Below, piece by piece: positions 21,982 to 34,678 of a stretch of DNA of 64,000 nt (the first letter of the stretch is position 1; each line of letters opens with the position of its first letter). Made by a program: the position numbers and the translations under genes. Under the pieces are notes generated by a model, which was not told where the DNA came from, did not search any database, and worked only from the letters and a program-made list of their open reading frames with translations. This stretch comes from Paralvinella palmiformis. Lineage: Eukaryota > Annelida > Polychaeta > Terebellida > Alvinellidae. Where the stretch lies: assembly GCA_025642065.1 (NCBI GenBank), contig JAODUP010000044.1:186001-250000 (forward strand). Reading direction: 5' to 3'.

Positions 21982-24900
21982 CTAGTTTTTCTTTCTCTTG
22001 AAGATCCTTGTACAGACAACATTATCAACCTCCAATACCTGAAAAATTAAATATCGATTAAGGATTGCATGCATGGTTGGACCAGTGCTGAGGCTAAATG
22101 ACTCATTAAAATCATATCTGTGTTGATTATTAAAGACATAACGTAATTCCAGACAGAACTTACCATGGTAAATTCATCTCCATTTAAGTGCCTTGTAATT
22201 TTCATTGGTTTGGACTTAGCCTTTTCACTTTTTGGCACACTATTCATAACCAGTTTATCACCCTCCCAGGCAGAATGAACCTGAAATTATACAAGGACTG
22301 AGTTTCGTGACATACAAAACGGTTTTCTTTGCGAGGACTTTCTTCACTCTCACATCAACTTGTATTAGGTCAACCACCAGTTTTCTTTAATACCAGGTTA
22401 CTGGCATTTAATCATGTGTTTTCAGACACAGCATGTCGTCTCTTCAGTCTCTCTGTACAATCAGTGTGACCTTCTATGATCAGAAACACACAATATTGAT
22501 GACTGGGGTAAAAGTTACTTTAAAAAAAGTAAATAAACCATGTTTGTTGGTTCATCGATGAAATATGAAGTTTGTCTATTACACTTACAGTGAAGTATAT
22601 CATACACACAGATGAAATGTAAATGAAAAGAACAGCATATCACGTAAAGTAAAAACATCATTAGAATAATGTAGACTACTTTAAGGTTGACTCCCAGGGC
22701 TGGGAGCATTGATATCTATAGGCATAATAACTGAGATTTACAGAATTGTACATCACTCTATCTAGAATGAATAGTGACATTGTATAACTGACTAGTGATT
22801 TACAATGAATAGGTATACAAAGAAACAAAAGAGCACCCTAAATATGTTTAGAAGATAACAAGCCAATGAGTCAGGGGTGTATTATATATTAGCACACAAT
22901 GGTACCTTCGGATATCAATGATCCAACAGAGTTTGTAACATCTGGGCCATAAGCCTGGACACATTTTGTCATACAATAATTTAAATACCTCAAGAAAAAA
23001 GTGGTACAGAAGGATAAAAATGTGAAAGAAATATGTCACATGATAATAAAACACAATAAATATGATCGGCCATTTAAATTGATTGCTGGAGTAGTTTATT
23101 AAACTGTCATTGTGAGGACTGGTGAGATTTTGGAAATGATCACAAATCACAATTAAATCAAAGCATGAACCACATGATGAATTATTATTGCCCACCTATC
23201 AGTAATTATTTGTTTTCTTAACTAAAAATATAAAAAATTAACCACAACAGAGGCATGATCTTGCCAGTTAAACTATTATCACCCAATATTATGTGGTTCA
23301 TTAGAATCTTTTAGCTACATTCAAGGAGGTTAGCAATCCATCAAAAACAAACTGAACACCATTCAGCGTCTTTCATCTTCTGCACAGATGTATTTTTTAA
23401 GCCAAATTCAAACAAATATGAATAAATATTCAGGCAATAACCAAAGGGGAAATTTCCATAAAATGAATTGCTGTATACTTACAATTACTAAATCATTGCT
23501 CCAACCCATGGGCTTCTCTTCAAAGTCTTCGCCAACTGTAAACTTCCATTCCTTTGTCATAAAGCCAGTGCATAACTTGATATCAAATTTCTCTCCCTCT
23601 TGAACAACTTCAGTTGAATGATTAAAACGTTTCAGCATCTTTCTGACTAACCATGGGACACCTGTGGAAATTAATTAAGTCGACTCAAAAGATCTGCACA
23701 AAAAAGTCAGGAGGCACATTAGTCTTGGCTACTTAAATAGTAGTTGGGAGTTAATAAACAACCGTGATAAAGTGATTACAGGAACAAGGCAATCAAAGAC
23801 AATTATTTGAGAATACAAGATTATGATTACATTAAGACTGAATATAATCATTGTAAAAAAACTTGTTAATAATGCCTGTTCATTAAAATATAGTGTTAGT
23901 ATTACTACATATTGTATAATGCATTGATCAGTTAAATAGGTGTGTGTGTACTTAATTGATACAGAAAGCCCACAAAACTTAATATGGCAATAATAAACAC
24001 AAGCAACAAATCAAATCACAACTGGATGCAATTGTCCCATGATACCCTAATCACCAATTCTAGGTGAGTCACTGAATGTATGACCATAACTTATGAGCCC
24101 AATTGGTAAGCCCCTGATTCCCCATCTCACACTGACAACTCAAGCTACTATAATGCCCAACTTCCTCCACATCCATTGGGAGGAATTTTTCAAATTTTGG
24201 ATATATTCATACCAAGGTTTGCAATCATCTTGGCAATAGCACAACCTTTAAGCTGGTACCATGCCCAGCTTCATCTACGTCCATTGAGAGGATTGTTTCA
24301 AATTTAGGAAATATTCACACCAAAGTTCGCAATCGTCTTGGCAATAGCACAGTCTTTAAGATGGTATCCTAATAATAACAATTAACATAGCACTTATTAT
24401 AGCACCACACATCCTAATGCTTAGTTCAAGGGTGCTACAGAATGCTCAGAGGAATGGTTGAATTAGAATATTAACTATGTTGATGTTATGTCTAATTGTT
24501 TTCCACTAAGTAGTTAATATCTGTTATGTCATGATCTACATTTCATTTGTGCCAATATTTAAGGTAATACAATAAAAAAGTTAAACATTTTGTTCTTTCT
24601 ATGTGTATGTTTGTGAGATCCATGTGAGTGGAGACATGATTATGTGAATGTGTTTACTTAGTTACACAACTTTTTACATGATGTAATGTAAAAACCCTGC
24701 CTATGGCACATATTATTACATGCCTGCATGTCTCTTAGTACCAATGAGACATGGGGTCAATTCAATTCCGGAATTGATGGTCAATTTCAAAATTGATTAT
24801 TTAAAAAAAAAAGTACAGAAAATCTGGGTTACCACGTGTTCTGGAAAACCCGTGAATAACGGTATACATGTAGAAGAAAAAGAGTACTGGTACATGGTGT

Positions 24901-26643
24901 TAATATCCCATGTTAGTTTAAATTTAAATAAAAGTGGGTATGAGTTGAGGGGGGGATGCACCACAAAATTTTAATAATTGATCATATATTGAATAAATAC
25001 GATATCCTTTTTCGCATTTATCTTGATTTACCACCTTTATATCTTGTATACTATGTCCTGGAAAATAGTAATTTTGTCCTGGAAATAATAGTATCTTGGC
25101 TGTGGAAACCATGAAATAATGCTTTTCATATAAATTTCAGACTTTCTTTTGGATCTGATTATCTAGGTTGGCAGGGCAGAAATAGGTTTCAGCTGTCATT
25201 TTGGCAGAAATAGTCCAGTAGACCATATATTTTAGTAACAATTGGCATTTAATTACTTTTTTCATTGGTTATTCTGCTTGGTTAGCAAATACCTCCTAGC
25301 CTACATCAAAGCATTGACCTTCGGAGATCTTCTGCTTCAAATGAGACAGCGTTTTCAACCTTTGGACTTGTGCACAGCAAACTCTGAAACCAACTTCGTG
25401 TGGTCAAGGCAGCAAAGTTGGTTCTCTATTACAGGATGCTCAGAGGACATACATACTATTGAATTCAACATTGTAGTGCACCTATTCATAAATGATTAGT
25501 GATTGACTGATTACACTGGCTTCCTTCATTTCTTTACTAAAAGTTGCCATGCTTAATGGCAGTTAAATCGATAAATGAATGCAGCAGTATAAACAAGGTT
25601 TTTAATTTTATGATATGGCTTATGCTACATATCAATATCAACTAAATAAATTTGATTGTGTTTGTCAAATCAGTTGTTTCTGATAATTTCTCTGTTCTTG
25701 AAACCCTTATAAATTCTCAACTAGCAAGCCTTAAGAAGAATCCCACAATCTTACTATAAATTTAGAACTTCAATTACTGAACCAGTGGCTGCACCATCTT
25801 CACAATTATCATTTCTGCATGCTGTGCGGCAGAAATAGGTTTCTGCCAACAGAAACCCAACCCTGCCGATTATAATGCCTATATTATTAATCGACTTAAT
25901 CTAATATCTTTATTAAACACTAGTACTAGTAGCAGTAATTACAACTACGGTCCCATACTGGCACTACTGCTAGCCAATAGAAAAGTAAGTACGTTCACAA
26001 AATTTCTCAGATTTATAATAACATTGATGAACATGGTTCCGATACTGAATGCTCGAATCTTTATCATCAACAAACACGATTCTGATACTCGGCATGCTGC
26101 TCTACATCAGCAACACCCTTATTAAAATAACCTACCGATAGCTTTGAAAAAATCCTCTAGGTTTTCACTTTTTACATGATTATATTTCCCATTTAGGTTC
26201 CTTGGATCCACACCACCGACAGCACCCTCTGCATCTCCATTCTGTTTCTCCTTCGTGTCATCTTTTGCAGTTTCTTCACTGCCTTCTTTTTTATCACTTT
26301 CTGCTTTTTCATCACCTTGCTGTTTGTTATCTTTCGTGTCTTCCTCTTGTTCATTCTTCACAACTAGATCTATTTCTTGTTTGTTTGATTCGCCGGATGC
26401 CGAAATATCGTCCTTCTTTTCTGTACCAGCATCTTCGTGTTTCTCCTCCGTCTGCCCGTCCGAAGGTTTAACATGCTCCGTGTCGCCAACAGCAGGCTTG
26501 GCATCTTCCCGTTCCGCGGCCGAGTTTTCTGTTTCCGCATTGGTTTGACTGGGTGCGGCTTCCGGCTTAGACAGCTCGGCTGTGTTCTCTTCAGTTATAT
26601 TTCCATCAGTCTCCGCTGATTTCTTTACTTCTTCTGAATCCAT
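21982..26643 (-). CDS. Fatty-acid-binding protein with a 148-residue acidic N-terminal extension, four exons, 286 aa
   Basis: Coding exons on the minus strand: 26136-26643, 23483-23661, 22164-22280 and 21982-22038. All junctions are GT-AG, and the phases are 1, 0 and 0, as in animal FABP genes. Residues about 149-286 form the FABP fold: NLNGKYNHVKSENLEDFFKA, GVPWLVRKMLKRF, GEKFDIKLCTGFMTKEWKF, GEDFEEK, WEGDKLVM, KITRHLNGDEF and finally VLEVDNVVCTRIF. Such proteins carry fatty acids or retinoids in the cytosol. Of the usual carboxylate-binding residues, Arg in KITR and Arg in CTRIF are present, but the final Tyr of the family's R-x-Y is Phe. Residues 1-148 are Glu/Lys/Asp/Thr-rich, without Cys or Trp, and predicted disordered by eye. 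The ATG at 26643 is the only one upstream in frame. A tandem paralogue without this extension lies at 35495-42703. Introns: 2474, 1202 and 125 bp. Confidence 0.9.
24154..24369. repeat. Direct tandem duplication, two 108-bp units
   Basis: Units 24154-24261 and 24262-24369 align without gaps at roughly 80% (shared CTTGGCAATAGCACA, GCCCA.CTTC, TTTAAG.TGGTA). The duplication lies within the first intron of the extended FABP gene. Confidence 0.85.
24370..24460 (-). repeat. Degenerate LINE-tail-like repeat
   Basis: TAATAATAACAATTAACATA then GCACTT and an interrupted GGGTGCTACAGAATG. On the minus strand it resembles the (ATT)n-ended LINE tails elsewhere. It starts exactly where the 108-bp duplication stops. 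Confidence 0.35.
24747..24790. repeat. Terminal fragment of the GGTCAATTCAATTCC repeat family
   Basis: AGACATGGGGTCAATTCAAT then TCCGGAATTGATGG. It is a solo end of the family also found at 29461-29750, 41698-41910 and 48070-48480. Confidence 0.6.
25170..25867. mobile_element. Candidate non-autonomous DNA transposon, about 700 bp, with terminal inverted repeats
   Basis: The left end is GGCAGGGCAGAAATAGGTTT. The right end, read on the minus strand, is GGCAGGGTTGGGTTTCTGTT followed by GGCAGAAACCTATTTCTGCC, so GGCAGGG and the GGCAGAAA..GGTTTCTGCC module occur at both ends in opposite orientation. The 85-codon open frame inside (25242-25499) has no resemblance I recognise. No target duplication is clear. 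Confidence 0.5.
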
Positions 26644-27278
26644 CTCTTGCTTCGTGTGTATTTCTGCCGGTTTATGATATTTTTGAAAACGCAGTTTTTA
26701 TTTTTACAACAGAACGCTTAGTTCTAAACTCTAAATAGTCCTAATAATGAATTAACACCTCTTCGTTAGTAGCGCCATCTAATCAGCAATACTATATACC
26801 AATATTTAAGGAGGGCACCGGGACCGGCGCCGAATGTTAATAGAATGACCATAAAAAGAAAAGTTGTGACCAGGCTAACTGTAAACATATTTAAGGGCAG
26901 ACTTGATAGGCACTGGACAGTAAAACTGTATGGCCACGGAAACCTAATGTTGGTTAATTAAACTAGAAAGCTATATCCTAAACAGTACCTAAAGTAAATA
27001 CAATAGTCAATGGAAACGAGAAATACAAGCGCCCTATAAGGATGCAGTGAGTACATTGTGTTTGAATATATTATCACCGTGAAAATACTATTAATGACAG
27101 TTTCTGTTGATTGTTGTGAACCTTTGGGTGGATAATCATTGTATATTTTCTAATCTTGACTTTGTATTGAAATTGGGTTTATTTATTAATATTTTGGTTA
27201 TTTACACTACATATGGGTAAATGAAAAATACGACATGGACACGGTCGGTGCTTGGATTCAGTGCTGGATAACTTTCAC

Positions 27279-27361
<83 letters not shown>

Positions 27362-28799
27362 ACAACTACTTGATAAAGGGTAAAAAAAATACCACAGTAC
27401 CACATGTTACTATACAGATGAATTAGACAAGTGTTTTATATATTATATACGTGAATTCCAACACTATGGCAGTCAATTCTCAAAAACTATATTTTATGTG
27501 TGCACGTGCGTCACAAAAACAGTCATATATGCAGCTGTAACCCAATCAAATTAAAAACTGACTTTATCAAATGCACGAATACAGAAACACCAATGTCAAA
27601 GAATATATCCATAGTGTATATTCTTATTCCTCTGAACAAAATGGCTGAGATCGAAATAGTAAATCTCACTACTTCAGTACAAAACGCTTCATGTATGGAG
27701 ATTTAGATGATTCAATAGTGTAGAAGAAGAATTCAGTCTGTTGACTATGTTTTAAACCATGAAATAGTTCAATTATCTGTTTTACAGACACCCTCGGAGT
27801 TCACTATTGAATAATGCATTGAAAATCAGTCATACAAATATTGAAAAATTGAAATAGCTCTTTATATTTATATTGTTTTAAAGTTTACTAATTGCACGTA
27901 TAGTGGTGTAATCTCATTCGGTAAGATACATTATTAAGAAGATACTATATGAAGACCAAGCAATAATATATATGACTGCATGTCTCAGTTAACTTTCTAT
28001 CCATAATAAATCATAAATATATTACATACAGTGCATGACTTGGAATTCGCGAATATTATTCCAATAATTATAATATATATAAAACAACATTTTCTGGTAT
28101 ATTCATTTTTTTTTTCAATGGAATAAACACATGGAAACCACCCTTTTGGTATGTTTAAAACACATGTATGAACACGTATACAGTTCTAAAATAATACCAT
28201 CTTCCGCACCATGCTGTATAATAAATATAAGAATTATATTATATCAAACTTAATGTATGCTTTATTTGGTCATTATATGCGTTCATTAATTATAACAAAC
28301 TGGTTTAGGAGCGATTTGGGGGCTTTACTGATCATTAATTTAATTAAAAGTTTTAAAGTTGGCAAGACTGGAACTGACAGGACTTTATATATTATTTGCT
28401 GTTTTTTTTCTCTTCAATATGCAACAATTCTTAATCTGACCGTATTTCTATAGATCTATAAGCAAAATCTGTATCTAATGATGTCACAAAATAATTACTT
28501 TCAGTACGGACAATGATATGTTTGTAACATAATATTAGAGTTTACATTATTTATAAAAAAATAACTAAGACAGAATATTAGACATGATGTTATGCATACA
28601 CCAACGTATTAGACTACACTGAACAGGAAAAAATAATCTTCAGTTTAATTTACTGGAATGCATCAAACCAAAAATCCGTCGTACACATACGCATTTTTGT
28701 GAAGTCCAGACATTCTAATTGTTGACACGGTCGAGTCGTACTCCACGAGTTTATTGCTACTAAGAATATTGGGAGACTGTAGAGTTATTTTATATTAAA
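26644..28799. other. Intergenic region between the FABP gene and the NAA10 copy
   Basis: It would hold the FABP promoter, but I see no convincing TATA box or initiator. It contains a (CA)n microsatellite, listed separately. No gene is recognised. Confidence 0.5.
27280..27359. repeat. (CA)n microsatellite, about 40 units
   Basis: Uninterrupted dinucleotide run. The Cys-Val and His-Thr open frames through it are artefacts. Confidence 0.97.
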
Positions 28800-29327
28800 A
28801 TGAATATCAGAAACGCCCGACCAGATGATCTCATGAATATGCAGCACTGTAACCTGCTGTGCTTGCCGGAAAACTACCAGATGAAGTATTACTTTTACCA
28901 CGGTTTGTCTTGGCCACAGCTCTCGTATGTCGCCGAAGACGTTAAAGGGAAAATAGTCGGCTACGTTCTGGCAAAAATGGAAGAAGATCCAGAAGACTCC
29001 GTGCCCCATGGTCACATAACATCGCTAGCCGTAAAGCGATCGCATCGTAGGTTAGGTCTAGCCCAAAAGCTGATGGACCAGGCTTCAAGGGCGATGGTTG
29101 AGTGTTTCGGGGCAAAGTACGTGTCTCTTCATGTGAGGAAAAGCAATCGAGCGGCGCTTCACTTGTACAAAAACACTCTGAAGTTTGACATTTATGAGAT
29201 AGAACCGAAGTACTACGCTGACGGCGAGGATGCTTATGCCATGAGGAGAGATCTGTCCGAGTTCATCGAAAAATTTGGACAATTGTCGCTGAAGACTAGT
29301 GGAAAGGGAGATAGTGGTTCATCATAG
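28800..29327 (+). CDS. NAA10: Intronless NAA10-like N-alpha-acetyltransferase, 175 aa
   Basis: Catalytic subunit type of the NatA complex, which transfers acetyl from acetyl-CoA to the N-terminus of nascent proteins. The start [20 protein letters not shown] is almost the animal NAA10 sequence. The acetyl-CoA loop RRLGLA is at residues 83-88, the nuclear-import stretch KRSHRR at 79-84, and [12 protein letters not shown] ends the GNAT fold near residue 148. The frame runs from ATG to TAG without interruption, whereas NAA10 genes of vertebrates have several introns. The C-terminal tail is short (about 25 residues, [20 protein letters not shown]...), against roughly 80 in human NAA10 (235 aa). 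The absence of introns suggests a retrocopy, as with mammalian NAA11; no poly(A) remnant or flanking duplication is visible, so it would be old. The intact frame and conserved motifs indicate selection. It could instead be the animal's only NAA10 gene. Confidence 0.93.
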   Translation: MNIRNARPDDLMNMQHCNLLCLPENYQMKYYFYHGLSWPQLSYVAEDVKGKIVGYVLAKMEEDPEDSVPHGHITSLAVKRSHRRLGLAQKLMDQASRAMVECFGAKYVSLHVRKSNRAALHLYKNTLKFDIYEIEPKYYADGEDAYAMRRDLSEFIEKFGQLSLKTSGKGDSGSS

Positions 29328-29460
29328 ACTAGATTAGAGACATGTCATAACGCTATAGATATACATGATATAGACTATATTATATAATAATAATAGATTA
29401 TATACTTTTATTGTAATATAAAGATAAGCATTACTGTAATGTTTAAGTTCAGACTTCACC

Positions 29461-29750
29461 AGACATGGCCCTGTGAGGTCAATTCCAGAATTACCTTTTT
29501 TAAATTGGAATTGATAAAATTGGAATTGAAGTTTGCCACAAAAATATTAAATCCACAAATTAATTAAATTTTTTAATTCAGAAATATTTCTTCCATGACA
29601 ATCCCACTGGGAATATAAACTACTCGGAGTAGGTATTGCAAGTAGGTATTCCAGAGTATATATGCATGGTAAAAAGTAGTAGGTAAAAATGAAATTGGAA
29701 TTGATAAATTTGATGTGGAATCGGAAAAATGGAATAGACCCTATGTCTGG
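29461..29750. mobile_element. GGTCAATTCAATTCC-family MITE-like element
   Basis: The left end is AGACATGGCCCTGTGAGGTC then AATTCCAGAATT. The right end is GGAATAGACCCTATGTCT, its inverted counterpart. The interior has AATTGGAATTGAAGTTTGCC and CAGAAATATTTCTTCCATGA, both shared with 41698-41910. Confidence 0.7.
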
Positions 29751-31744
29751 GGTTCATATTCAGAGTATCTTCATCAAAGCATATGATAAACATTTTAAAA
29801 GGGAGTAATGTTTTCAGTATGTATTTTTCACTAGTGGTTCTAGTATTGAGATGTGTGTATTCCACCCCCCCCTTAAATACATTGTATGGGTAAATTGGTA
29901 ATACTATATATTGTACCTACCTATGTATGTTCTATTCATCCGTAGACAAGTATCTGATTAAGATTAAATGTTGTCTTGGGGAAAGGTACTGTACCATACT
30001 CCTGGAGTGTTGCATTACATTTACTGCAAACATAATCCAAGTAAATTTTCATGGTGCATTTGAAGAAAAAGCAGCATTGTGCACCCCATGTTGAACTATG
30101 ACTGTGTACTATACACATTTTGTAATAACAGTAAAAAGTTCAAAGTAGTTCACTCCAGATGTGGGATCATTATAATTGAATTTACTATGTCAACATTATT
30201 GTATTTCATATCTTTGTACTTTCATTTCAGTCAACAGTGGTTATGCTTGCCTACTGGCACATAACATTTATATGTATTAACCGATACTATCCATGGTGAC
30301 TGTTGACAGTCACATTTCATTTATACTCATATTTATGTTCCTATTAAAATTGTGAGGATTTATGAATTGTGCAGATTGTTGAATTGAATCTCCCAACCAG
30401 CCAACTAACCAGTTTTCTTGGCAGTTTGTTCATAAGTCACATCACAGCTGTCAGATTTCATGCATAGCCATTCTTACTATGTCGCCAATATATTACTGTA
30501 TTGTTAAGTTCAGCTAATCCCATGCCCACTGTTGCTCATCACTGAGACTAACACATAGGTTGTCCTATTTTGACTCACAGATCAGCTTTTTCTGCCCATA
30601 TCTCACTTCTATGTGTTTAGTTGGTTTTCTGTTTATACTATCCGAATGATGCATTAGCATAATGAAAGCATGAACTAAGCAACTTATATTTATAATTTTG
30701 TGCAGTATTTATACTAAACAAGCTTAAAAGCTGTGCTCTGCATGGAATTTAAAGCTTGCTCCTTCAGCCTATATAACTAAGAGTTTAGAATAATAAGAAA
30801 TAAATTTAAATGAGTAAACATCATATTCCCAGCCAGAGTTATAATTCAATGCTGTTTAAGACTTTTGTCAGAATTGTTTGTGAACCACAGACAAGCATAC
30901 ACACACACACACTTATTTATATGTTTAATTTGAATCATTTCGATAACAAGCTTCGTATGTGCTAATTACTCCATATTAACAAAGATAATGAGGCATTTAC
31001 ACTGATAAGAAGCCAAACTAAAAATGGTAATTGTTATGTAATGTATGAAATTGATTAGAACGTTAAGCACTTGTGTTTTACTTCAAGTCCAAGAAAACAC
31101 TATGGGGGGGGGTCACTTTTGCTATTACTTGTGGCTCCATGGAACAAAATTATGCATCAATAGTGAATAAAATATGCCTTGATAAATTGAACATGCTTTA
31201 TGTGCATTTCATTCCCAAGACAACCATGTGGAAATGGAAGCATGAAAATATCACAGCATTTTAACTTTGTGTGTGGTTTAAGGAATTTAAATGACTGTAC
31301 ATGGAATATAAATGGGAAAGTATCTTTACTTTAAACTATAAAGCAATTTTTGCTTATAATGTTATATGATCATCACTACTATTAGTGGAAGCAATGATAA
31401 GTGGCATCTCTTAAATTAATTGCAACAAAATAAACATCTAACTTGTAAATTTGTTCCAGTGTTTTCTCAACAATAAAAAGAAGCACCAACCCAAGTTGCC
31501 ACAAGTTGAAATTTAAAAAAGGTGTGTTGCATTCAGTTGAGTGTTTTATGAGTCACCAACTTAATTTATTTAATACAATTAAATTCAATGCATCAGCTCT
31601 TTTTTCTGGCTTCTTTCCTAAACGATATATCTCTGAATCTTCTCTTTGGGGACTAATTTACCACAGAATGTTCAATACTTGATACTGGTTAGTGTCTCTT
31701 GATCTGTTTGAAGGAGAGATTCTGTATTGGAAGCATCCATACAG
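29751..31744. other. Intergenic DNA without a gene
   Basis: No coding or RNA gene signal was recognised; small microsatellites only (for example CA repeats near 30898-30912). Confidence 0.5.
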
Positions 31745-32212
31745 TTAAAAGAACGGTTCACCCTCAGATAATATGATTTAAATCTGTAATGCTTATAAAA
31801 GTAATCCCAAAATGTGGATGATTGAAATAAAACTGGAATTTATGAGGATCATGTATCTGTCTTGATCAAGTCGGGTCACAGATGCTCTCGCTTAACTATT
31901 CTCATGACCTTACTTGCTAAAACTAACTTCTACCAAATGATGCCATCATCGGTTCATTTTACATAAATCTGACTGCTTGGTAACTGCTTCTTGTTACAAA
32001 ATAATTGTCTTGAGGCATACATGTTTAGCTTACTCCTGTTTACATTTTTGTAACTGGGTAATAGAAACATTAATAATCAATTAACCAGCACTTTGAACTT
32101 GCTTGTTTAATATGTGGTCGATCATATTCATATTTTGACATCGCTTATAGTTTGTGTGAGCATGTTTGTATTAGTCCTGAAATTTTGAAAGGAAGGTGAA
32201 CTGTTCCTTTAA
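31745..32212. mobile_element. MITE-like element with TTAA target duplication, about 460 bp
   Basis: The left border is TTAA followed by AAGAACGGTTCACCCTC. The right border, read inverted, is TTAA followed by AGGAACAGTTCACCTTC. These are 17-bp terminal inverted repeats with three mismatches, flanked by TTAA on both sides. There is no open frame inside. TTAA insertion is typical of piggyBac and Kolobok types; which one applies cannot be told from the ends alone. Confidence 0.75.
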
Positions 32213-33540
32213 ATATTAGGTTAAGTCAGATTGTAAAATAAAGAAGTACAGTTTGTTACAAATTAATAAATCAGTCAAATGAACAGGTAGAAAATGGGGA
32301 ATGAAGAAAGCAGACATCTTTGAAAGGTAGGACAGAAGTTTGTATTATTTCAGGACCAGAAAAATGTCTCCAGGTGCACACACACACACACAGTATAAAA
32401 CACTTTTCTGTAATCCAGCAGGCCAGGGTTTGAATCCCAGTAATATATTTTTGTCAATTGTATAGAAGCACAACACAAAAAGAATCAAACATCACACAAG
32501 CAAAGTTTGGCACTATAAAATTAAGAGCTTTGCATAGTCTTGTGCATTAAATGCTTTGGGGACCACACTGGACAAGTTTATTATTGGACAAGAGGAATGT
32601 CATTAAAAATCGAATTTGTCGAGGGGCTCCACTGGTATCAAATGTGAATAGCACAGAAAATAATTGGTAAATTCTCAGTAGCCTTTTTGTAAAAATCAGC
32701 CATTACTGTATACATTTTGACAATGCTCCAGCTAGAAGCTAAGATGTGAGATGATGATCCCTTTTTTTCCCCCGAGGTTTACTCCCTGGGAAAATGAGAT
32801 CATGATGACAAAATCTTTTACCAAACAATAAATTATCCCATAGACGCAAGTAGGTAATGCAGGAATTCAGCGCCATGACCTCGATGTCAACAGAATGGTG
32901 GACTAATAAAAAGACCCATCTTACTTTGAGGAGACTGATACTTATCTGTCACATAAGCATAAGATTGATATAAACTTGAAATCTTGTCAGTGGGGGATGT
33001 GTAACGAATCACACACACACAGTTTGAACAAGATATGTTGCTTCCATAACAGTTTTTAGCTCACCCGACAGAGTACACTGTCATCATGGCATGAAAGAAA
33101 CTGACATCTGATGTTTAACGCGAGTCCAAACAGAAGTAGTGTTGTAATTAAGCTTACTTATGAATGATGCTATGCTTTCTGCTTTAACCACTATGGTGTG
33201 CGATTGGTTTTCAAGGATGTGAGGGACATAGACTGTGGTGAAGTACCAAATGATTCTGGCAGGCTTCACTGATTTGTAATTAATGATGCATCATCCTGTC
33301 AATGGCAGACAAGCAAAATGATACCAGCTGTTGTTGTTTGATTACACTGACAGGTACATCCCCTGATAAAATTTGGTGTCGTTGATTATAGTAGTGCACA
33401 TAATACAAGTGTTGATAGACATCGAGATAGACAGCTATCAGACAATTGTTTATTGGTCAATGCTATTTTCCATAATAGCTGTCTTCCTACCTGCCCATAG
33501 CTGAATACAACAAACAAAACATGGCTAAAGTATGGAAAAC

Positions 33541-33569
33541 ATCTTGTAGAGACACACATACATATACAT

Positions 33570-33609
<40 letters not shown>

Positions 33610-33680
33610 TACACACACACATTACACATACATATATATATACACACACATACACAGATATACATGCATGTATGCACATA
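33541..33680. repeat. Compound (CA)n/(TA)n microsatellite
   Basis: ACACATACATATACAT, then about 30 bp of pure TA (33576-33606), then further ACAC/TATA units. Open frames through it on both strands are artefacts. Confidence 0.95.
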
Positions 33681-34590
33681 CCTACATATGTATGCATACA
33701 GTAATTCTGATAATTGGAAAAAATTTTCTTTTAACATGTTGAAGGGAAGGAGAGAGAAAAAGCGGATTGACAAAATAAAAAAATGCAGGAAAAATTTGTT
33801 GAAGTACTTGACACCAGGAGATGGAGATGTACAGTTTTGCTCAATTGTCCTCACTTGTGATGCCAAACAAGTTATGCCTGACAGGCTCACAATCAGAGTC
33901 GCCAAATATTTCAGCCTTTACATCCATCATCTCTTGTTGGCTGTCCAATATGTTCCATTATCTTGGTTCTCTCTAGCTTTTTTTAATGCTGTCTAGGATG
34001 CTAATCTAAATGGGAAAAATGTCCCTGGAGTTTAATAAGCATTTGCACTATTTTTTTCACCTGTTATATTCACAACATTCAGCCAGATCTGGAATATTTC
34101 AGGATTAATAGTCAATGATCTTAACAACTGAAGGGTCTTATTAGCCAAACCAGATGATAAATTAGTTGCACTTGATACAACTTTCCCATACTCTATTGCT
34201 TGAAATGGACTGCCTCAATTAGCATTCGTAGTTTCTCGTGTCATCAATGTATGCAAACACTAAAGCCCACCAAGTATTAAATATGGACAGTTTTGATGAC
34301 ACAGGAATGATTGAAATAAAGATGACTTTGTTGGAATTTACCATAAAATAAAATATCAGAATAATTCTACCACAGTCAGTATTGTTGCACTTTATTTGTT
34401 CGGTGAACACACAAGCGTGTACATAAAACATGATGCTTGTTACTCTAAACACCAAAATATATCTCCATCAGACCAAGTCTAAATGCAGAATGTCCTAGTT
34501 AACACAAATTTGTTATTGTAATAGACAACTCTGCTACAAAGAGAGCATTTCTGGCTGTTGCAGAGTTAATATCATTTGCAGTTTGTTATT

Positions 34591-34678
34591 CACAAGTACA
34601 AATTTGCAACTGCACCAGTACAAATTTGCAACTACACCAGTACAAATTTGCTACTGAACCAATACAAATTTGCAAGTG
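34591..34678. repeat. Minisatellite, four 22-bp units
   Basis: The unit core CAGTACAAATTTGCAACT is repeated four times with few differences. Confidence 0.9.

Noticed and set aside
26202..26619. Plus-strand open frames opposite exon 1 of the extended FABP gene
   Set aside because: They are antisense shadows of a Glu/Lys-rich exon, Ser/Phe/Cys-rich, without family resemblance.
33386..33905. Cys/Tyr/Ile-rich open frames on both strands
   Set aside because: They run through the CA/TA microsatellite and consist of its dipeptides.
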